From Combretum micranthum (taxonomy: Eukaryota; Streptophyta; Magnoliopsida; Myrtales; Combretaceae): a stretch of 64,000 nt of DNA. This document shows, piece after piece, positions 13,947-24,100 of the stretch. A program made the translations under genes and the position numbers. The first letter of the stretch is position 1. Every line of letters starts with the position of its first letter. The stretch lies in NCBI GenBank assembly GCA_024138025.1, contig JAMXBD010002245.1, positions 62,001 through 126,000 of the forward strand, read 5' to 3'. The notes under the pieces are model-generated. The model had not been told where the DNA came from, made no database searches, and saw nothing but the letters and a program-made list of their open reading frames with translations.

Positions 13947-14275
13947 ATCTAAATATTTTGTTCATGCATTGAAATTATCTTGGAATGTGTTTGGTTAGTG
14001 TATGAGTATTGTTTATGTATTGTGGTAGTGATATGAAGTGTTGGGAAGAAATAAAGATAGTTTGAGTAGTAAAGTTGAGAATTAATGGAAGTGGAATTTG
14101 AAGTGATCAAATGTGTTGATTTCATGTTTTGAGTTGCTAGGATTGAGTAGTATAGATAGGAGTGAGTATATGAAGTTAAAAATGAAGTTGAAGAAGATTT
14201 AAAAGTGTTATAGGTTAGAAAATTTCGAAGTGGAAAAACAGGGGAATGTGTTCTGTTGAATAAGGTTTGTTTTGA

Positions 14276-14575
14276 ACGTACGCCGACATATGGGATTTCA
14301 ATGCCGCCGGCGTAGAGGCAGCGTTGGAAGCAATCAGAAGTGAAATTCTTAACACCGCTTTTGAACACCACCGGCTTTTACAATAAATTTTGCCAGCATT
14401 TGTTCTTCAGAACATACTCCGGCAATTTGAGAGTTTAAGCTGCCGGCGTATGGTGGCGGTGTTGAAGTGGAACAGAACTAGATTTTTAAACACCGGAGTG
14501 AAACGCTGCCGGCGTAAGCTACCTACGCTACCGACGTTCAATCAAATTTTGCAAGCGTTGGATGGCAGCGTATCC
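14276..14575 (+). repeat. GC-rich hairpin cassette (copy 3)
   Basis: Units such as GTACGCCGACATATGGGATT, ATGCCGCCGGCGTAGAGGC, AACACCACCGGCTTTT, AGCTGCCGGCGTATGG and ACGCTGCCGGCGTAAGC are spaced by roughly 30-60 bases of more AT-rich sequence. The orthologous cassette in copy 7 (49107-49362, minus) is similar in order. Confidence 0.75.
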
Positions 14576-15004
14576 CCTAAGTTTTTCAATTCCAAACTTC
14601 TTCAATTTTCAATATTTACTTCATATATGAATTCCTATGGTATATATGAGTTAAATAAACATGTTTTATGCATGAATTTGATATTTAGACTCAATGCAAA
14701 GTTTAATGAATTTCCTTGTACAATCGATCTAGGATTGTGATATATGTATATATATTTGTGAATGTGAAATCTATATTTATTTATTTATTGATTATTTTGA
14801 TGTTCCTATTTCAGTTAAGGGTTCTTCGATTAGTTCATCACCGAGAGATGATAGTGATATATTATCGGGTTCAGGTACACAATAACTTGTTTGATGTTTG
14901 CTAGGAATAGGCATTCCTAATCTGACTTAAATTGATTCGGCTTAATATTTGAATGAATTGGATGTCTATTACGCTGTTTAATCTGGTTCGAGGAGCAGCA
15001 AACC

Positions 15005-15079
15005 TGTCATGATGCAATGACATGTTAGTTAGGCGCTTAACCAAGTCATGATACAATGGTACGCTATGATGCAATAGCG
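15005..15079 (+). repeat. GATGCA hairpin array (copy 3, one unit fused)
   Basis: TGTCAT-GATGCA-ATGACA (15005-15022) and CGCTAT-GATGCA-ATAGCG (15062-15079) are intact. Between them AAGTCATGATACAATGGTA looks like the left half of one unit fused to the right half of the next, as if a unit was lost by recombination at the shared loop. Confidence 0.8.
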
Positions 15080-16121
15080 ATTCTTTTTGGTTAAGTGGAT
15101 AGCCGATAGGAGAAATAGTATATGAGTAACGTTTGCTTAAACTTAGGGGGAAATACTGAAATGACCTAGATTTCAATTTTATTCGAATTTCATGTGTTTA
15201 ATTATTTATTTTAAAGTGTTGAATTGAATGAGTATGGTTATGTTGTTAGTAGTCTAAGATATATGATTTTTCATATGTATATGTTGACATTAATATTTTG
15301 TTTTATATGCATTAATGTGTGTGTAATGAAATTATTAATGTTGTCTTTTATACATTAAAAAGGTTAAGTTAAGATAGATTTATAAATCAACTTCAATTTT
15401 TTTAAAGGTTAATTGATAGAGTTTCTTGTAATTAAGTAGCATATATGCTCAAATATGAGCCCAAATGAGACTCAAATTAAAGCCAAATGCAACCTAAGTT
15501 AAAGTATGCATTAAGGGGTAAATTTGGAATATGTTTTATGCATAATTAAGCTTATTTGAGCTTCCTTTTTGCAGCCCTAATATTTTATACGAATTTTGCT
15601 TCTTCTTTCTTTCTTTTCTTCTTCCTCTTTCAATTCCATTTCCAAGCTTAAGACAAGGTCTATATCAAGTTTGAAAATCAAAATCCTCCTCAAGGCAAAG
15701 TATATGTATGTGAGTTGATTTAATTGTGATTATTTTTTTGTTTTCTTTTCTTTGAAATGTTTGTATAAATTCTTGAATGATATGAGTTTAGTGTTGTCTA
15801 ATTGGTTGATCATGTTTGGAATGAGTTAGGAGTGTGTTATATGAGTATGTGAGTTGATGCATGCATTGTTGTAGTGATATGAAGTGTGGGGAGTAAGTGA
15901 TGAGGATTTGTGTAGAGAAATTTAGAATGGATTGAAGTGGGATTTGAAGTGTCTAATTGTGTTGATTTCTTGTTAGGATTTGCTAGGATTGAGTAGTATA
16001 GAAATGAGTGAGTATATGATGTTGGAAGTGTAGTGGAGGAAGGTTTAAAGTGTACTAAGATATAGTTTTTCAAAGTTCAAAAACAGGGGATTTGAATTCT
16101 CTCGTTTAAGCCTTTTTTTTA

Positions 16122-16522
16122 AAACGTACGCCGGCATCTGGGGATTCTACGCCGCCGGCGTAGAGGCGGTGTAGAAAGTCCACAGAATCAAATTTCTTAA
16201 AGCCGACTGAACGCCGCCGGCTTTCACTAGGAAAGACAGTCGGCGTTCTTTCTTCCATATTGTACGCTGGCTTCTGGGAATCAAAGCCGCCGGCGTACAT
16301 GTGAAGGCTGCCCGCGTACTTATGTAAGCGGCCGGCTTATACCTCTCTGGACTTTTTTTGAATACTTTGGTTTTGGATTCTGCGCCGACTCAAGGCCGCC
16401 GGCGTAGGTTGCAAAGGCTGACGGCGTACAACTTGAACGCTGCCAGCATTGGCAGTGTGCTTTTTCAGAACCTTGAACACCGGCTCAACGCCGCCGGCGT
16501 TGAGTACCGGCGTATCCCCTGT
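16122..16522 (+). repeat. GC-rich hairpin cassette with GCC loops (copy 4)
   Basis: Perfect hairpins TCTACGCC-GCC-GGCGTAGA (16146-16164) and TCAACGCC-GCC-GGCGTTGA (16485-16503), with imperfect relatives between them (for example AACGCCGCCGGCTTT near 16210 and AAGCCGCCGGCGTAC near 16285). The core CGCCGCCGGCG is constant and the arms vary. Confidence 0.85.
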
Positions 16523-16757
16523 GTTTTTTAATTTGAAGAACTTTTTCTAAAAATTTTCCAAAGTTGTTATTTGAGTAATTAAATATTTATTAAGCGATTT
16601 GGGATATAATTGGATATTTAAATGCTTATTCGTGACTTTGTATTCAATTATTTAGATTTCTTTGATTAATTGTGATATATAGAGATAATATGTGTATATT
16701 TGTGAGAATGAGATCTATATTGTTGATTTATTAATTATTGTGATATTTCTATTTCAG

Positions 16758-17547
16758 TTAAGGATTCTTCGGTTAGTTCATCACCGAGAGATCCTAGTAT
16801 TATACTAACGGGTTCAGGTACGCAATGACTTGTTTGATGTTTGCTAGGATCAGACATTTCTAATTTGACCTAAATTGATTCGACTTAACATTTGAATGAA
16901 TTGGATGTCTATTACGCTGTTTAATCTGGTCCGAGGAGCAGCAAACCTGTCATGATGCAATGACATGTTAGTTAGGCGCTTAACCAAGTCATGATGCAAT
17001 GACTTTACCATGATGCAATGGTACGCTATGATGCAATAGCGATTCTTTTGGTTAAGTGGGTAGCCGATAGGGGGAATTGTATCAGTGTAACGTTTGCTTA
17101 AACTTAGGGGGAAATACCATGACTTAGTTCAAGGTTTATGGGAACTTGTGAACTAGGCTCATGTTATGGACTGAGTTTAAGTAGAGTCGGGCAACAGCTT
17201 TTAAACCCTAAATGAAGCTATTATCTTCACGAACTAGATATAGGAGATATAAGTATTCGGACTGCTTATATCAACCCCCTGAGCAGCTGCTGTTACTCAG
17301 GATCCCCGAATTCCCGAAGTGTGACCGGGGTTTGAATACCTTCTTGTTGACTTGTGAATAAAGATGTAATAAAGATAACCACTTGATCTATGATGCATTA
17401 CATCATTGATGATATGTGTTGCATCGGTTATTGTGTACTGGGCCTCTGGCTCACTTTTGCTGCTTTGCAGGTATTGGAGACGAGTATTATGATGACTTGG
17501 GCTATGGGTCCGATTTCGAGAGATTTTTGGATGAGTGGGACGAATAG
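16758..17547 (+). CDS. Putative two-exon acidic reading frame in copy 4 (3' part only)
   Basis: Exon-like segment one (16758-16817, 60 bp) lies between an acceptor-like CTATTTCAG and a donor-like GTACGC and reads KDSSVSSSPRDPSIILTGS. Segment two starts at 17471 after CTGCTTTGCAG and reads to TAG at 17545-17547. It ends GYGSDFERFLDEWDE. The 653-bp gap would be an intron, and joining gives a continuous frame with a Gly codon split at the junction. Copies 3 and 7 have the same 60-bp segment in the same phase, and copies 7 and 8 end in a related GYGTDF.DFLDGLED tail. The start exon was not found. No known domain is recognised. It may be the C-terminus of an unknown acidic protein or a spliced noncoding transcript. 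Confidence 0.35.
16948..17041 (+). repeat. Four covarying hairpins with constant GATGCA loop (copy 4)
   Basis: TGTCAT-GATGCA-ATGACA (16948-16965), AAGTCAT-GATGCA-ATGACTT (16986-17005), TACCAT-GATGCA-ATGGTA (17006-17023) and CGCTAT-GATGCA-ATAGCG (17024-17041). All stems are perfect. The outer stem bases change in complementary pairs while the loop and the two closing pairs stay fixed. Confidence 0.9.
17246..17272 (+). other. Conserved hairpin with GATATAAG/CTTATATC arms (copy 4)
   Basis: GATATAAG (17246-17253) pairs with CTTATATC (17265-17272). It is followed closely by CCTGAG...CTCAGG, a second short stem around CAGCTG. Both lie in the putative second intron, between the GATGCA array and the last exon-like segment. 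Confidence 0.65.
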
Positions 17548-18741
17548 GATTCGATCACCCTGGACTTTTGGAAGACTTTTTGCTAAGGAGAAGTTATGTA
17601 TAGATGGCTTGTTAGTTAAGCCAAATTCTTTTTGTAAAGACCTAAGATCCCTTAGGATTCTTATGTTTTGAGAAAACATGTAATTTTTGTAGTGTCATGT
17701 ATTGGCACTAAACAATATTGCTATGATGTAAATGTATGTATAGATTACTCATGTTAGCAATCATGTTTTGTTTAAAATCTCCTTACAAAGTTTAGTGGCT
17801 TTGATCAAACAATTTTCATAAACTATTAGTTTTAGGACAACCTTACATATAATGTGCAAACGTTACATGTGGTTGGGGATTCGGTACTCTAAATCTCGGG
17901 ATTTAGAGGCTCGGGTCTTTACAAATACCATGGTTTAGTTCAAAGTTTATGGGAACTTGTGAACTAGACTCATGTTATGGACTGGGTTTAAGTAGAGTCG
18001 GGCAACGGCTTTTGAACCTTGAATGAAGCTATTATCTTCATGGAATAGATGTAGGAGATATAAGTATTCGGGCTTCTTATATCAACCCCCTGAGCAGCTG
18101 CTGTTACTCAGGATCCCTAAATTCCTAAAGCGTGATCCAGGGTTTGAATACCCCCCTGCTGATTTGCGAAAGAAAATTTAATAAAGATAATCACTTGTAT
18201 TCTAATGCATTTCATTGGACTTATGTTGGCTTGATGACTTGTTCTTGTTGCATTTGTTATTGTGTACTGGGCCTTTGGCTCACTTTTGCTGCTTTGCAGG
18301 TAATGGAGACGGGTTTTATGATGATTAGGGCTATGGGTCCGATTTTGAGAGATTCCTGGATGAGTGGGACGAATAGGACTCGAATACCCTGGACTTTTGG
18401 AAGAATTTTTGCTAAAGGAAAAGTTATGTATAGAAGGCTTGATAGATAAGCCTATTTTTGTAAAGACTTTAAGATCCCTTAGGATTCTTTCTTTTTGCTT
18501 TAAGAAAACTTGTAATTTTGTAGTGTCTGTATTGACACTAAACAATGTATATATGATGTAAATATATGTATAGATTGCTTTTGTTAGTAATCTTGTTTTG
18601 ATTTAAAAAGTTCTTTATAAAGTTTTAGTAGTTTTGATCAAACAATTTTCATAAACTGTTAGTTTTAGGACAACCTTACATATAATGTGAAAACGTTATA
18701 TGTAGTTGGGGACTCGGTACTCTAAGTCTCGGGTCTTTACA

Positions 18742-19650
18742 GAATGTCTAACAGGCTACTGTTGATATTAGATCTACTTCTCAACTCTGGTTTGTTATTT
18801 TTATTTTATTTTGTACTTTTGAATGTTTCATATTGTGCAGGTTTATACTTCTTTTTTTTTTTTTCTTGCAGGCAGAATGCAACCACTCCAACACCGGTTT
18901 AAATAGTTGAGAAAGAGAAAGGAAATTCCACCTTTTGTATGAGGTTGTTTCATGTTTATCATTACCTTTTTTAATTAGTATAATATATATTAAAAGTTGT
19001 TTTTTGTAATGTTTTTTTCATTAATTTTTTTTTTGGTAGAAAAAGCAATCAATCAAGACTAAAGAAATCCTATAGAAGTTATTTATGATATTTTAGTGAG
19101 GAGCACCAATTTTTTCTCTAAAATTCATTGACTATAAGACGTCAAATAGATAACAATTTATGGTAAGCATTGCATGATATTTATTTTAATGTTGGTAAAC
19201 TTTTATTTATGATATGTTTGTGCATGCTTATATAATTGAGAACAAAATTCTTGTTGCTTATTTTAATTTTTTAATTTTTGCAGGCCATTCGATGCAACCA
19301 TAAGCACTTGTATTTACGTCATGCAAATGAGGAGGAGAAATATTAACAATGGCATAAGAAATAGAATACTTGTGTATTTTAGATGTATTGTCGAGAACTT
19401 TGTTAAGAGATTAGTTTTAATTTGTTATGGAGAAAGTTTTGTATGTGTATTTATTATTGTTATAAAATTATTAAATTTTTTTATTTATATTTTATTTTTG
19501 TTTTTTAATTTTTTATTAGTGTATTTATTTATTAATTTGGATGAGTTTTTTTTTAAAATATATATTATGCAAGAAAATCATGGGAAAGGACAAAAGAAAA
19601 AAAGTTCATTTTTTCTATTTAAATAAATAACTAAAAAAAAATCTCTTACA
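18742..19650. other. CACTA right interior, no recognisable gene
   Basis: AT-rich, with intron-like stretches ending in TTGCAG (near 18870 and 19284) followed by short less AT-biased blocks, e.g. GCAGAATGCAACCACTCC. These could be remnants of the last exons of a transposon gene, but no domain can be named. The plus-strand frame at 19321-19626 encodes a low-complexity Phe/Leu/Ile-rich tail and is not called. Confidence 0.4.
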
Positions 19651-19654
19651 TAAT

Positions 19655-20035
19655 TATTACATCACATAGCTATGGAAGGGATAGTGTCCTTACTATACAT
19701 CATTTTTTAGTTGGCATTCAAGGCTATGGGAAGGATCTCCTCCCTTCAATAGTTGATCTATGGGAGGGATACACATCCCTGCCTATTTATGTAGGTTTGT
19801 TTTAACACAACTATCATATTATTGTAGAAGGGATGTAGATTCCTGCGATAAGGTTATCTTTCGCAGGGATGCCATCCCTACAGTCACTTTTTTGCAAGGA
19901 CCATAGGCTAATATTGTGAAATTTTAGCAGCAACGCTTCGCAGGGACTTCCATCCCTACGATAGGCTATCGTAGGGAATTTTTCTCTTTTCGTAGGGACT
20001 AAAAGTCTCTTGGATAGATGAATTTTTTTGTAGTG
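19655..20035. repeat. CACTA right subterminal and terminal repeats
   Basis: Repeated paired words of the type CGCAGGGATGCCATCCCTAC and CGCAGGGACTTCCATCCCTA, plus GGGAGGGATACACATCCC and CTACGATAGGCTATCGTAG. The stretch ends in TTTTTTTGTAGTG, the complement of CACTACAAAAAAA. Short inverted GTAGGGA motifs of this kind are the usual transposase-binding signature of CACTA ends. Confidence 0.8.
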
Positions 20036-21150
20036 TACGAATTATACGTAAGATTGTCTTAAAAGAAGGTGTTTATGTGAACATTGCTATTCAATTTTAT
20101 GTTATGAAATCATTTAGTAAATTCTGACAACAACTGGATTTAGTTGCGGAAAAATAAACTTTAATAAAAACATTTCTACATAAAAGCTTTTCAAACTTCC
20201 ACTATTAAAAGTGGAAAAACTTTCGCTTAAACAAATCTTTATAAAAGCTTCTTTACAAAACATGGGCACTCATAAGCCATTAAATGAAAATACAAATTTA
20301 TAAATAAATCCAGTCTCTATAAAAAAAAAAAAACAACGAAGAAACAAAACAACTAAACTATTCAACACTCCTAACTCATGTTACTCATCCACCATCCTTT
20401 CTGTGTTAACACAAGCACCCAAAAATCCGAGACAACATCATCAACAACAACAACATCAATAAGAACTCATCATCATCAACTTCATCAACATCATCTTTAT
20501 CAACAACAACATCATCATCATCATCATCACCAACATTATCATCATCAATCATCATATCATCACTCATCTTCATCAATTCTTGTAAAAAGAACAACAACAA
20601 CAAGAATCAGCCGAAGCTCAGTACACAGTAACATAATTTCACATGGAGTGATACACGAGCTTAACTAAATGCAATGCACAATCAACAAATTATTATCTTT
20701 TCTTTAAAATAAACAAATCAACATGGGAGTATTCAAACTCTAGACATCAAGGATCTAGTATCACGTTTGCCTCCCTGAGTAGTCTCTACTATTCATACAG
20801 ACTAGGCAGCCCCACCTTCCGGCGTAGCTCATAATACTAGGGGATCTTGAGTAATGCATCACGACGCTCAGGGGGTTAATATAAGTAGCTCGGATACTTA
20901 TATCTCCTAGATGATATATCTGATAATGAGGAAATAACTTCATCTATGGTTGACAGCTGTTACACGACTTCACTTATCTTAGTCCATAACAACACCTAGT
21001 CCAATTGTTCCCATAAACATTTGAACTAAATCATGCCACTTCATTTTAAGCGTAAGCAAATGTTACGTCGATACCATCTTCCCGATCAGTTACTCACCGT
21101 ACCACTTAAGAAAGTCTTATCAAAGACAGGGGTGGCCTAAGCGCCTAATC
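20036..21150 (-). mobile_element. Middle piece of copy 5, with acidic GAT-rich tail exon
   Basis: Continues copy 5 after the CACTA insertion. It starts with the TAC duplication and GAATTATACGTAAG. On the minus strand, after an acceptor-like TTTTTACAAG, a frame at 20406-20603 encodes an Asp-rich peptide with runs of D and V from GAT/GTT trinucleotides. This sits where copy 4 has its GYGSDF tail, so the acidic nature of the last segment is shared between subfamilies although the sequence is not. The word GTACTGAGCTTCGGCTGATT lies just upstream, as in other copies. Confidence 0.7.
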
Positions 21151-24100
21151 TGAAATACCCCAAACATTCACATATATTAGAAATTAGGTTTAGATAGATT
21201 TAAATGAATTAAATTAATCATAGGATATAAATAGACAAGTTGATAAAGTTAGATTAGTAATTAATTAAATGAAATTTGAGATTTGAAATCTAAATTCTCT
21301 AAACAAGTCATTGAAATGTTTAGAGGATTCCTAAACTCTTGATTCTTAGCCTAAACACTAATTCCTAAATCTTTACAAAATTTGAGTTCATTTGCTTGAA
21401 TAAAAATATCGGTTCTTAAACCCGAACTCAAATTAAATATCTTTCATCCAAAATAGATTCCTAAATTAAGTTATTATTTTAAGTCCTTAATTTCTAACCT
21501 ATCGGTTATAAAATTATCTTTTAAATACTCCTGGAACTATAAATATTGATCTGATAGTTTTAAACTTATACTTTATTCGAAAAATATAAAATTTTCATTA
21601 AATCTTATCTTTTCTTTTTCCTTTTCATCTCCTGCTCTCTCTCTCTTCCTCCTTTCACTTTTCTTCCTTTATTTTCCTTTTCCCAACCGATGGCTTCCTT
21701 TCCCTCTTCCTTTCTTCTTCTTTTCTTTTCTTTTCTTCAAATTTCTTCCACAAATCTCAAGATTAAAGCTATTTAGAAGAATAATCAAAGCTAGGAGAGA
21801 AGCTAGATGAAGGAAAAAAGTTAGAAATGTAAAGAAAGCTCAAGTGTAGAAGTGTTTCTAAAAAGATAAGTTGTTATTTCCTTGTTATCTTTGTTGTTTT
21901 ATTTATTTAATTGATGAATTGATGTTGAATTGGGTTGAGAGTGCTGTTTATTTATGTATTTGTTGGTTTAATGGTTAATGGAAGTTGGGGATTGATTGGA
22001 GGAAGAAGATGATGAATAGTGGTTATGGAGGTTGATGAAGTTTGAGATGTTTGATGTGGTGAATGTGAAGTTTATGTTGTTTGAATGTTATATTGATCAT
22101 ATAACAAGCTTTGGGGAACTTTGGAATGAGTTTAAAGAACTTTGAAAAGTGTAAAATGCATTTCAAGAACAAAGGATTTCATAATTTCCTCGTTCTAGTG
22201 TGCATAACCTTATGCACGGCCATGCACATGCCCGTGCAGCCCTTAAAATGCTTAAAACTTTGTCTCGGGTCACTTTTTCATGCTCTGCACGGCCTCAAGC
22301 ACGGCCATGCACTCGGTCGTGCAGCATTCCCTTGTTTCGCAACCGTTTGTATTTTAGCCATAACTTTTTCATCCGACCTCCGATTGAGGTGATTCAAGTT
22401 GCGTTGAAAGCTTAAAAAGAGATCTACAATTTTTATGTTTTGAGTTTTTACAAATTCGAAACTTATCAATGCTTAAATTTTGATTCTTTCCAGCTGCAAC
22501 ACTTTCCAAAACAAAGTCAAAAACTTGTTTTTGTTTGTTAAATGTGTTTTTGCTTAGGAAATGGATCTTTTTGAGCTAAAATGAGATAGATAAGTGATAT
22601 TTGATGTGTTAAGTGAATTAATTCATGTAATTAAACATGGGTTAAGTAGATTTATAGATTTAACAAATAATTAGATTAAATCTAGAAGTTAGTTATAAAA
22701 TGAACTTAGTTAACAAAGCTAGGTTCAACTTGACTAAATGAACTTGAATGAACTAAAATGGATTAGATTGTTTAACTTTGATGAATTTGGATAGGTTTAA
22801 GCTAACTTGGGATTAAGTGACTAGATCTTAGATATATAATGAATTAGTAATTAATCTAAGTCCAACTTGGCTTAATGAACTTCACTAAGCTAAAAATGAA
22901 TTAGATTGATATAATTTAATCACCTTGGCTTAGTAAATGACTTAAATGACTAATTTTAATCAATTTGGCTAATGTTAAGTTAAAATGGGTTAATAGCTAT
23001 TAATTAGCTTAGATGAATGAAATAGGATGATCTTTGAATGATATGGGGAATATGTTGTTTCAAATGTGTGTTTACTTGGAAAATGAATGTTTTTGGTTTA
23101 TGAATTCTTTGTTAATGCTTTTGTAATAAAACACAAAATAAAGGAAAAGAAATTCTTTGACAGATAAAGAAGAACTGTCCATATTTTGGCGGGGCGATAT
23201 CCGCAGCCATAGTGGGGTTCCACATTAGTGTCTGATCAAATAGGATTTAATAAAATGAGTTGGAGATTAGTGAATAATTGATATAAGTTCTTGTATGAGT
23301 TTGTTGAAGTGGATGTTGGTTTAGGTTCTTATAAGAGTTGTTTCTTGAACCAGTGGTAGATATGAGATATATCTTTTGAGATAGCTTCTACTCTACCTTC
23401 TGAGACTCTGTTTGGATTTCATATTCAAGGTACGCAGTAACTAGCTTGTCTCTGTGTTAGGATAGGCATTTATGAAAACTATACATATTAAAAAAAAAAT
23501 AAACTTAATTGTGAGTGTTGATTTGTGTTTTATGCCGTTAAATCCAATCCCTGCCCAGGGTGGCATGAGTACCTAGGGGTGCCCCCTCAAAGATTGGGTG
23601 AGCCTGGGATGGAATTGGTATCCGGTTTGGGGAGCGGCACCCTGCTCAGATTGGGCATGGTAGATTTAGGTGTTTTCTGTAAAATTATCTAGAACGGTAT
23701 AAGTATCCGAGCTACTTATATCAACCCCCTGAGCGTCGTGATCGTTACTCAGGACCCCTAAATATCCTTGATGTCCGGAGTTTGAATACTCCCATGTTGA
23801 TTTGTTTATTTAAAAAAAAGATAATAACTTGTTGATTGTGTATTGTATTTAGTTAAGCTCGTGTGTCACTCCGTGTGTGATTGTGTATTGTGTACTGGGC
23901 TCCGCTCATCCTTGTTGTTATTTTTTTTACAGGTATTGTTATTGTTGATGTTGATGATGAGATGATGACTTGATGATGATGTGGAGATTGTTGATATTGT
24001 TGTTCTTATTATTGTTGTTGATGTTGATGTTGATGTTGATGTTGACGATGATGGTGATGGTGATGATGATTGATGTGAGGATGTTTGTCTCGGGTTTTGG

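Larger units (their letters stand above)
15157..17923 (+). mobile_element. TG...CA element copy 4 (subfamily A), complete with TSD
   Basis: Starts TGAAATGACCTAG at 15157 and ends CGGGTCTTTACA at 17923, with AATAC on both sides (15152-15156 and 17924-17928). Length is 2767 bp. The order is AT-rich 5' part; a pyrimidine-rich leader (about 15590-15640); a GTGAGTTG donor-like site (about 15710); the GC hairpin cassette (16122-16522); exon-like segment (16758-16817); the GATGCA array (16948-17041); the CTTATATC hairpin (17246-17272); a second exon-like segment (17471-17547); then the conserved end. No gag, pol or transposase. The best-preserved member of subfamily A here. Confidence 0.9.
14815..18376 (+). 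pseudogene. Two-exon acidic reading frame of copy 3, interrupted
   Basis: Segment one at 14815-14874 (60 bp) is preceded by TATTTCAG and followed by GTACAC. It reads KGSSISSSPRDDSDILSGS. Segment two starts at 18300 after TTTGCAG and reads on to TAG at 18374-18376 with the same GYGSDFERFLDEWDE tail as copy 4. An in-frame TAG at 18326-18328 breaks it, and copy 4 sits in the intron. The size and phase of both segments equal those in copies 4 and 7. The function is unknown. It is called a decayed copy of the frame described for copy 4. Confidence 0.35.
13947..18741 (+). mobile_element. TG...CA element copy 3 (subfamily A), 5'-truncated and split by copy 4
   Basis: The end CTCGGGTCTTTACA at 18741 is the family terminus. 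Its 5' end is missing. The first base at 13947 (ATCTAAATATTTTGTTCATG) matches an internal site of copy 7 (complement near 49667-49690). Copy 4 (15157-17923) is inserted within it, with AATAC duplicated. Own sequence is 13947-15156 and 17929-18741. It carries a CCGGCG cassette, GATGCA hairpins and two exon-like segments, the last with an in-frame TAG. Confidence 0.8.
1325..20035. mobile_element. CACTA (EnSpm-type) DNA transposon carrying nested insertions
   Basis: Left end CACTACTAAAAA at 1325. The right end at 20035 is the complement of CACTACAAAAAAATTC. Three-base duplications TAC lie at 1322-1324 and 20036-20038. The empty site can be read in copy 1, where CTCTTAC is followed directly by GAA(A)TTATACGTAAG (8285-8303). 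Here the same words are separated by the whole element. Subterminal regions are full of GTAGGGA / TCCCTAC motifs, as usual for CACTA elements. No transposase domain is recognised, so the element looks non-autonomous or gutted. About 10 kb of its 18.7 kb is later TG...CA elements. Confidence 0.85.

Noticed and set aside
13949..14371. 140-residue minus-strand frame in copy 3, similar to the one at 15837-16073
   Set aside because: The similarity between the two frames reflects element homology. The frames start and end at unrelated places and run antisense to the exon-like segments.
18117..18545. 142-residue minus-strand frame overlapping the last exon-like segment of copy 3
   Set aside because: It is antisense to the conserved acidic frame. 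Its length is a by-product of the coding-like composition of the other strand.
20378..20668. His/Gln-rich 96-residue plus-strand frame
   Set aside because: It is the antisense reading of the GAT-rich tail. A trinucleotide repeat gives open frames on both strands.
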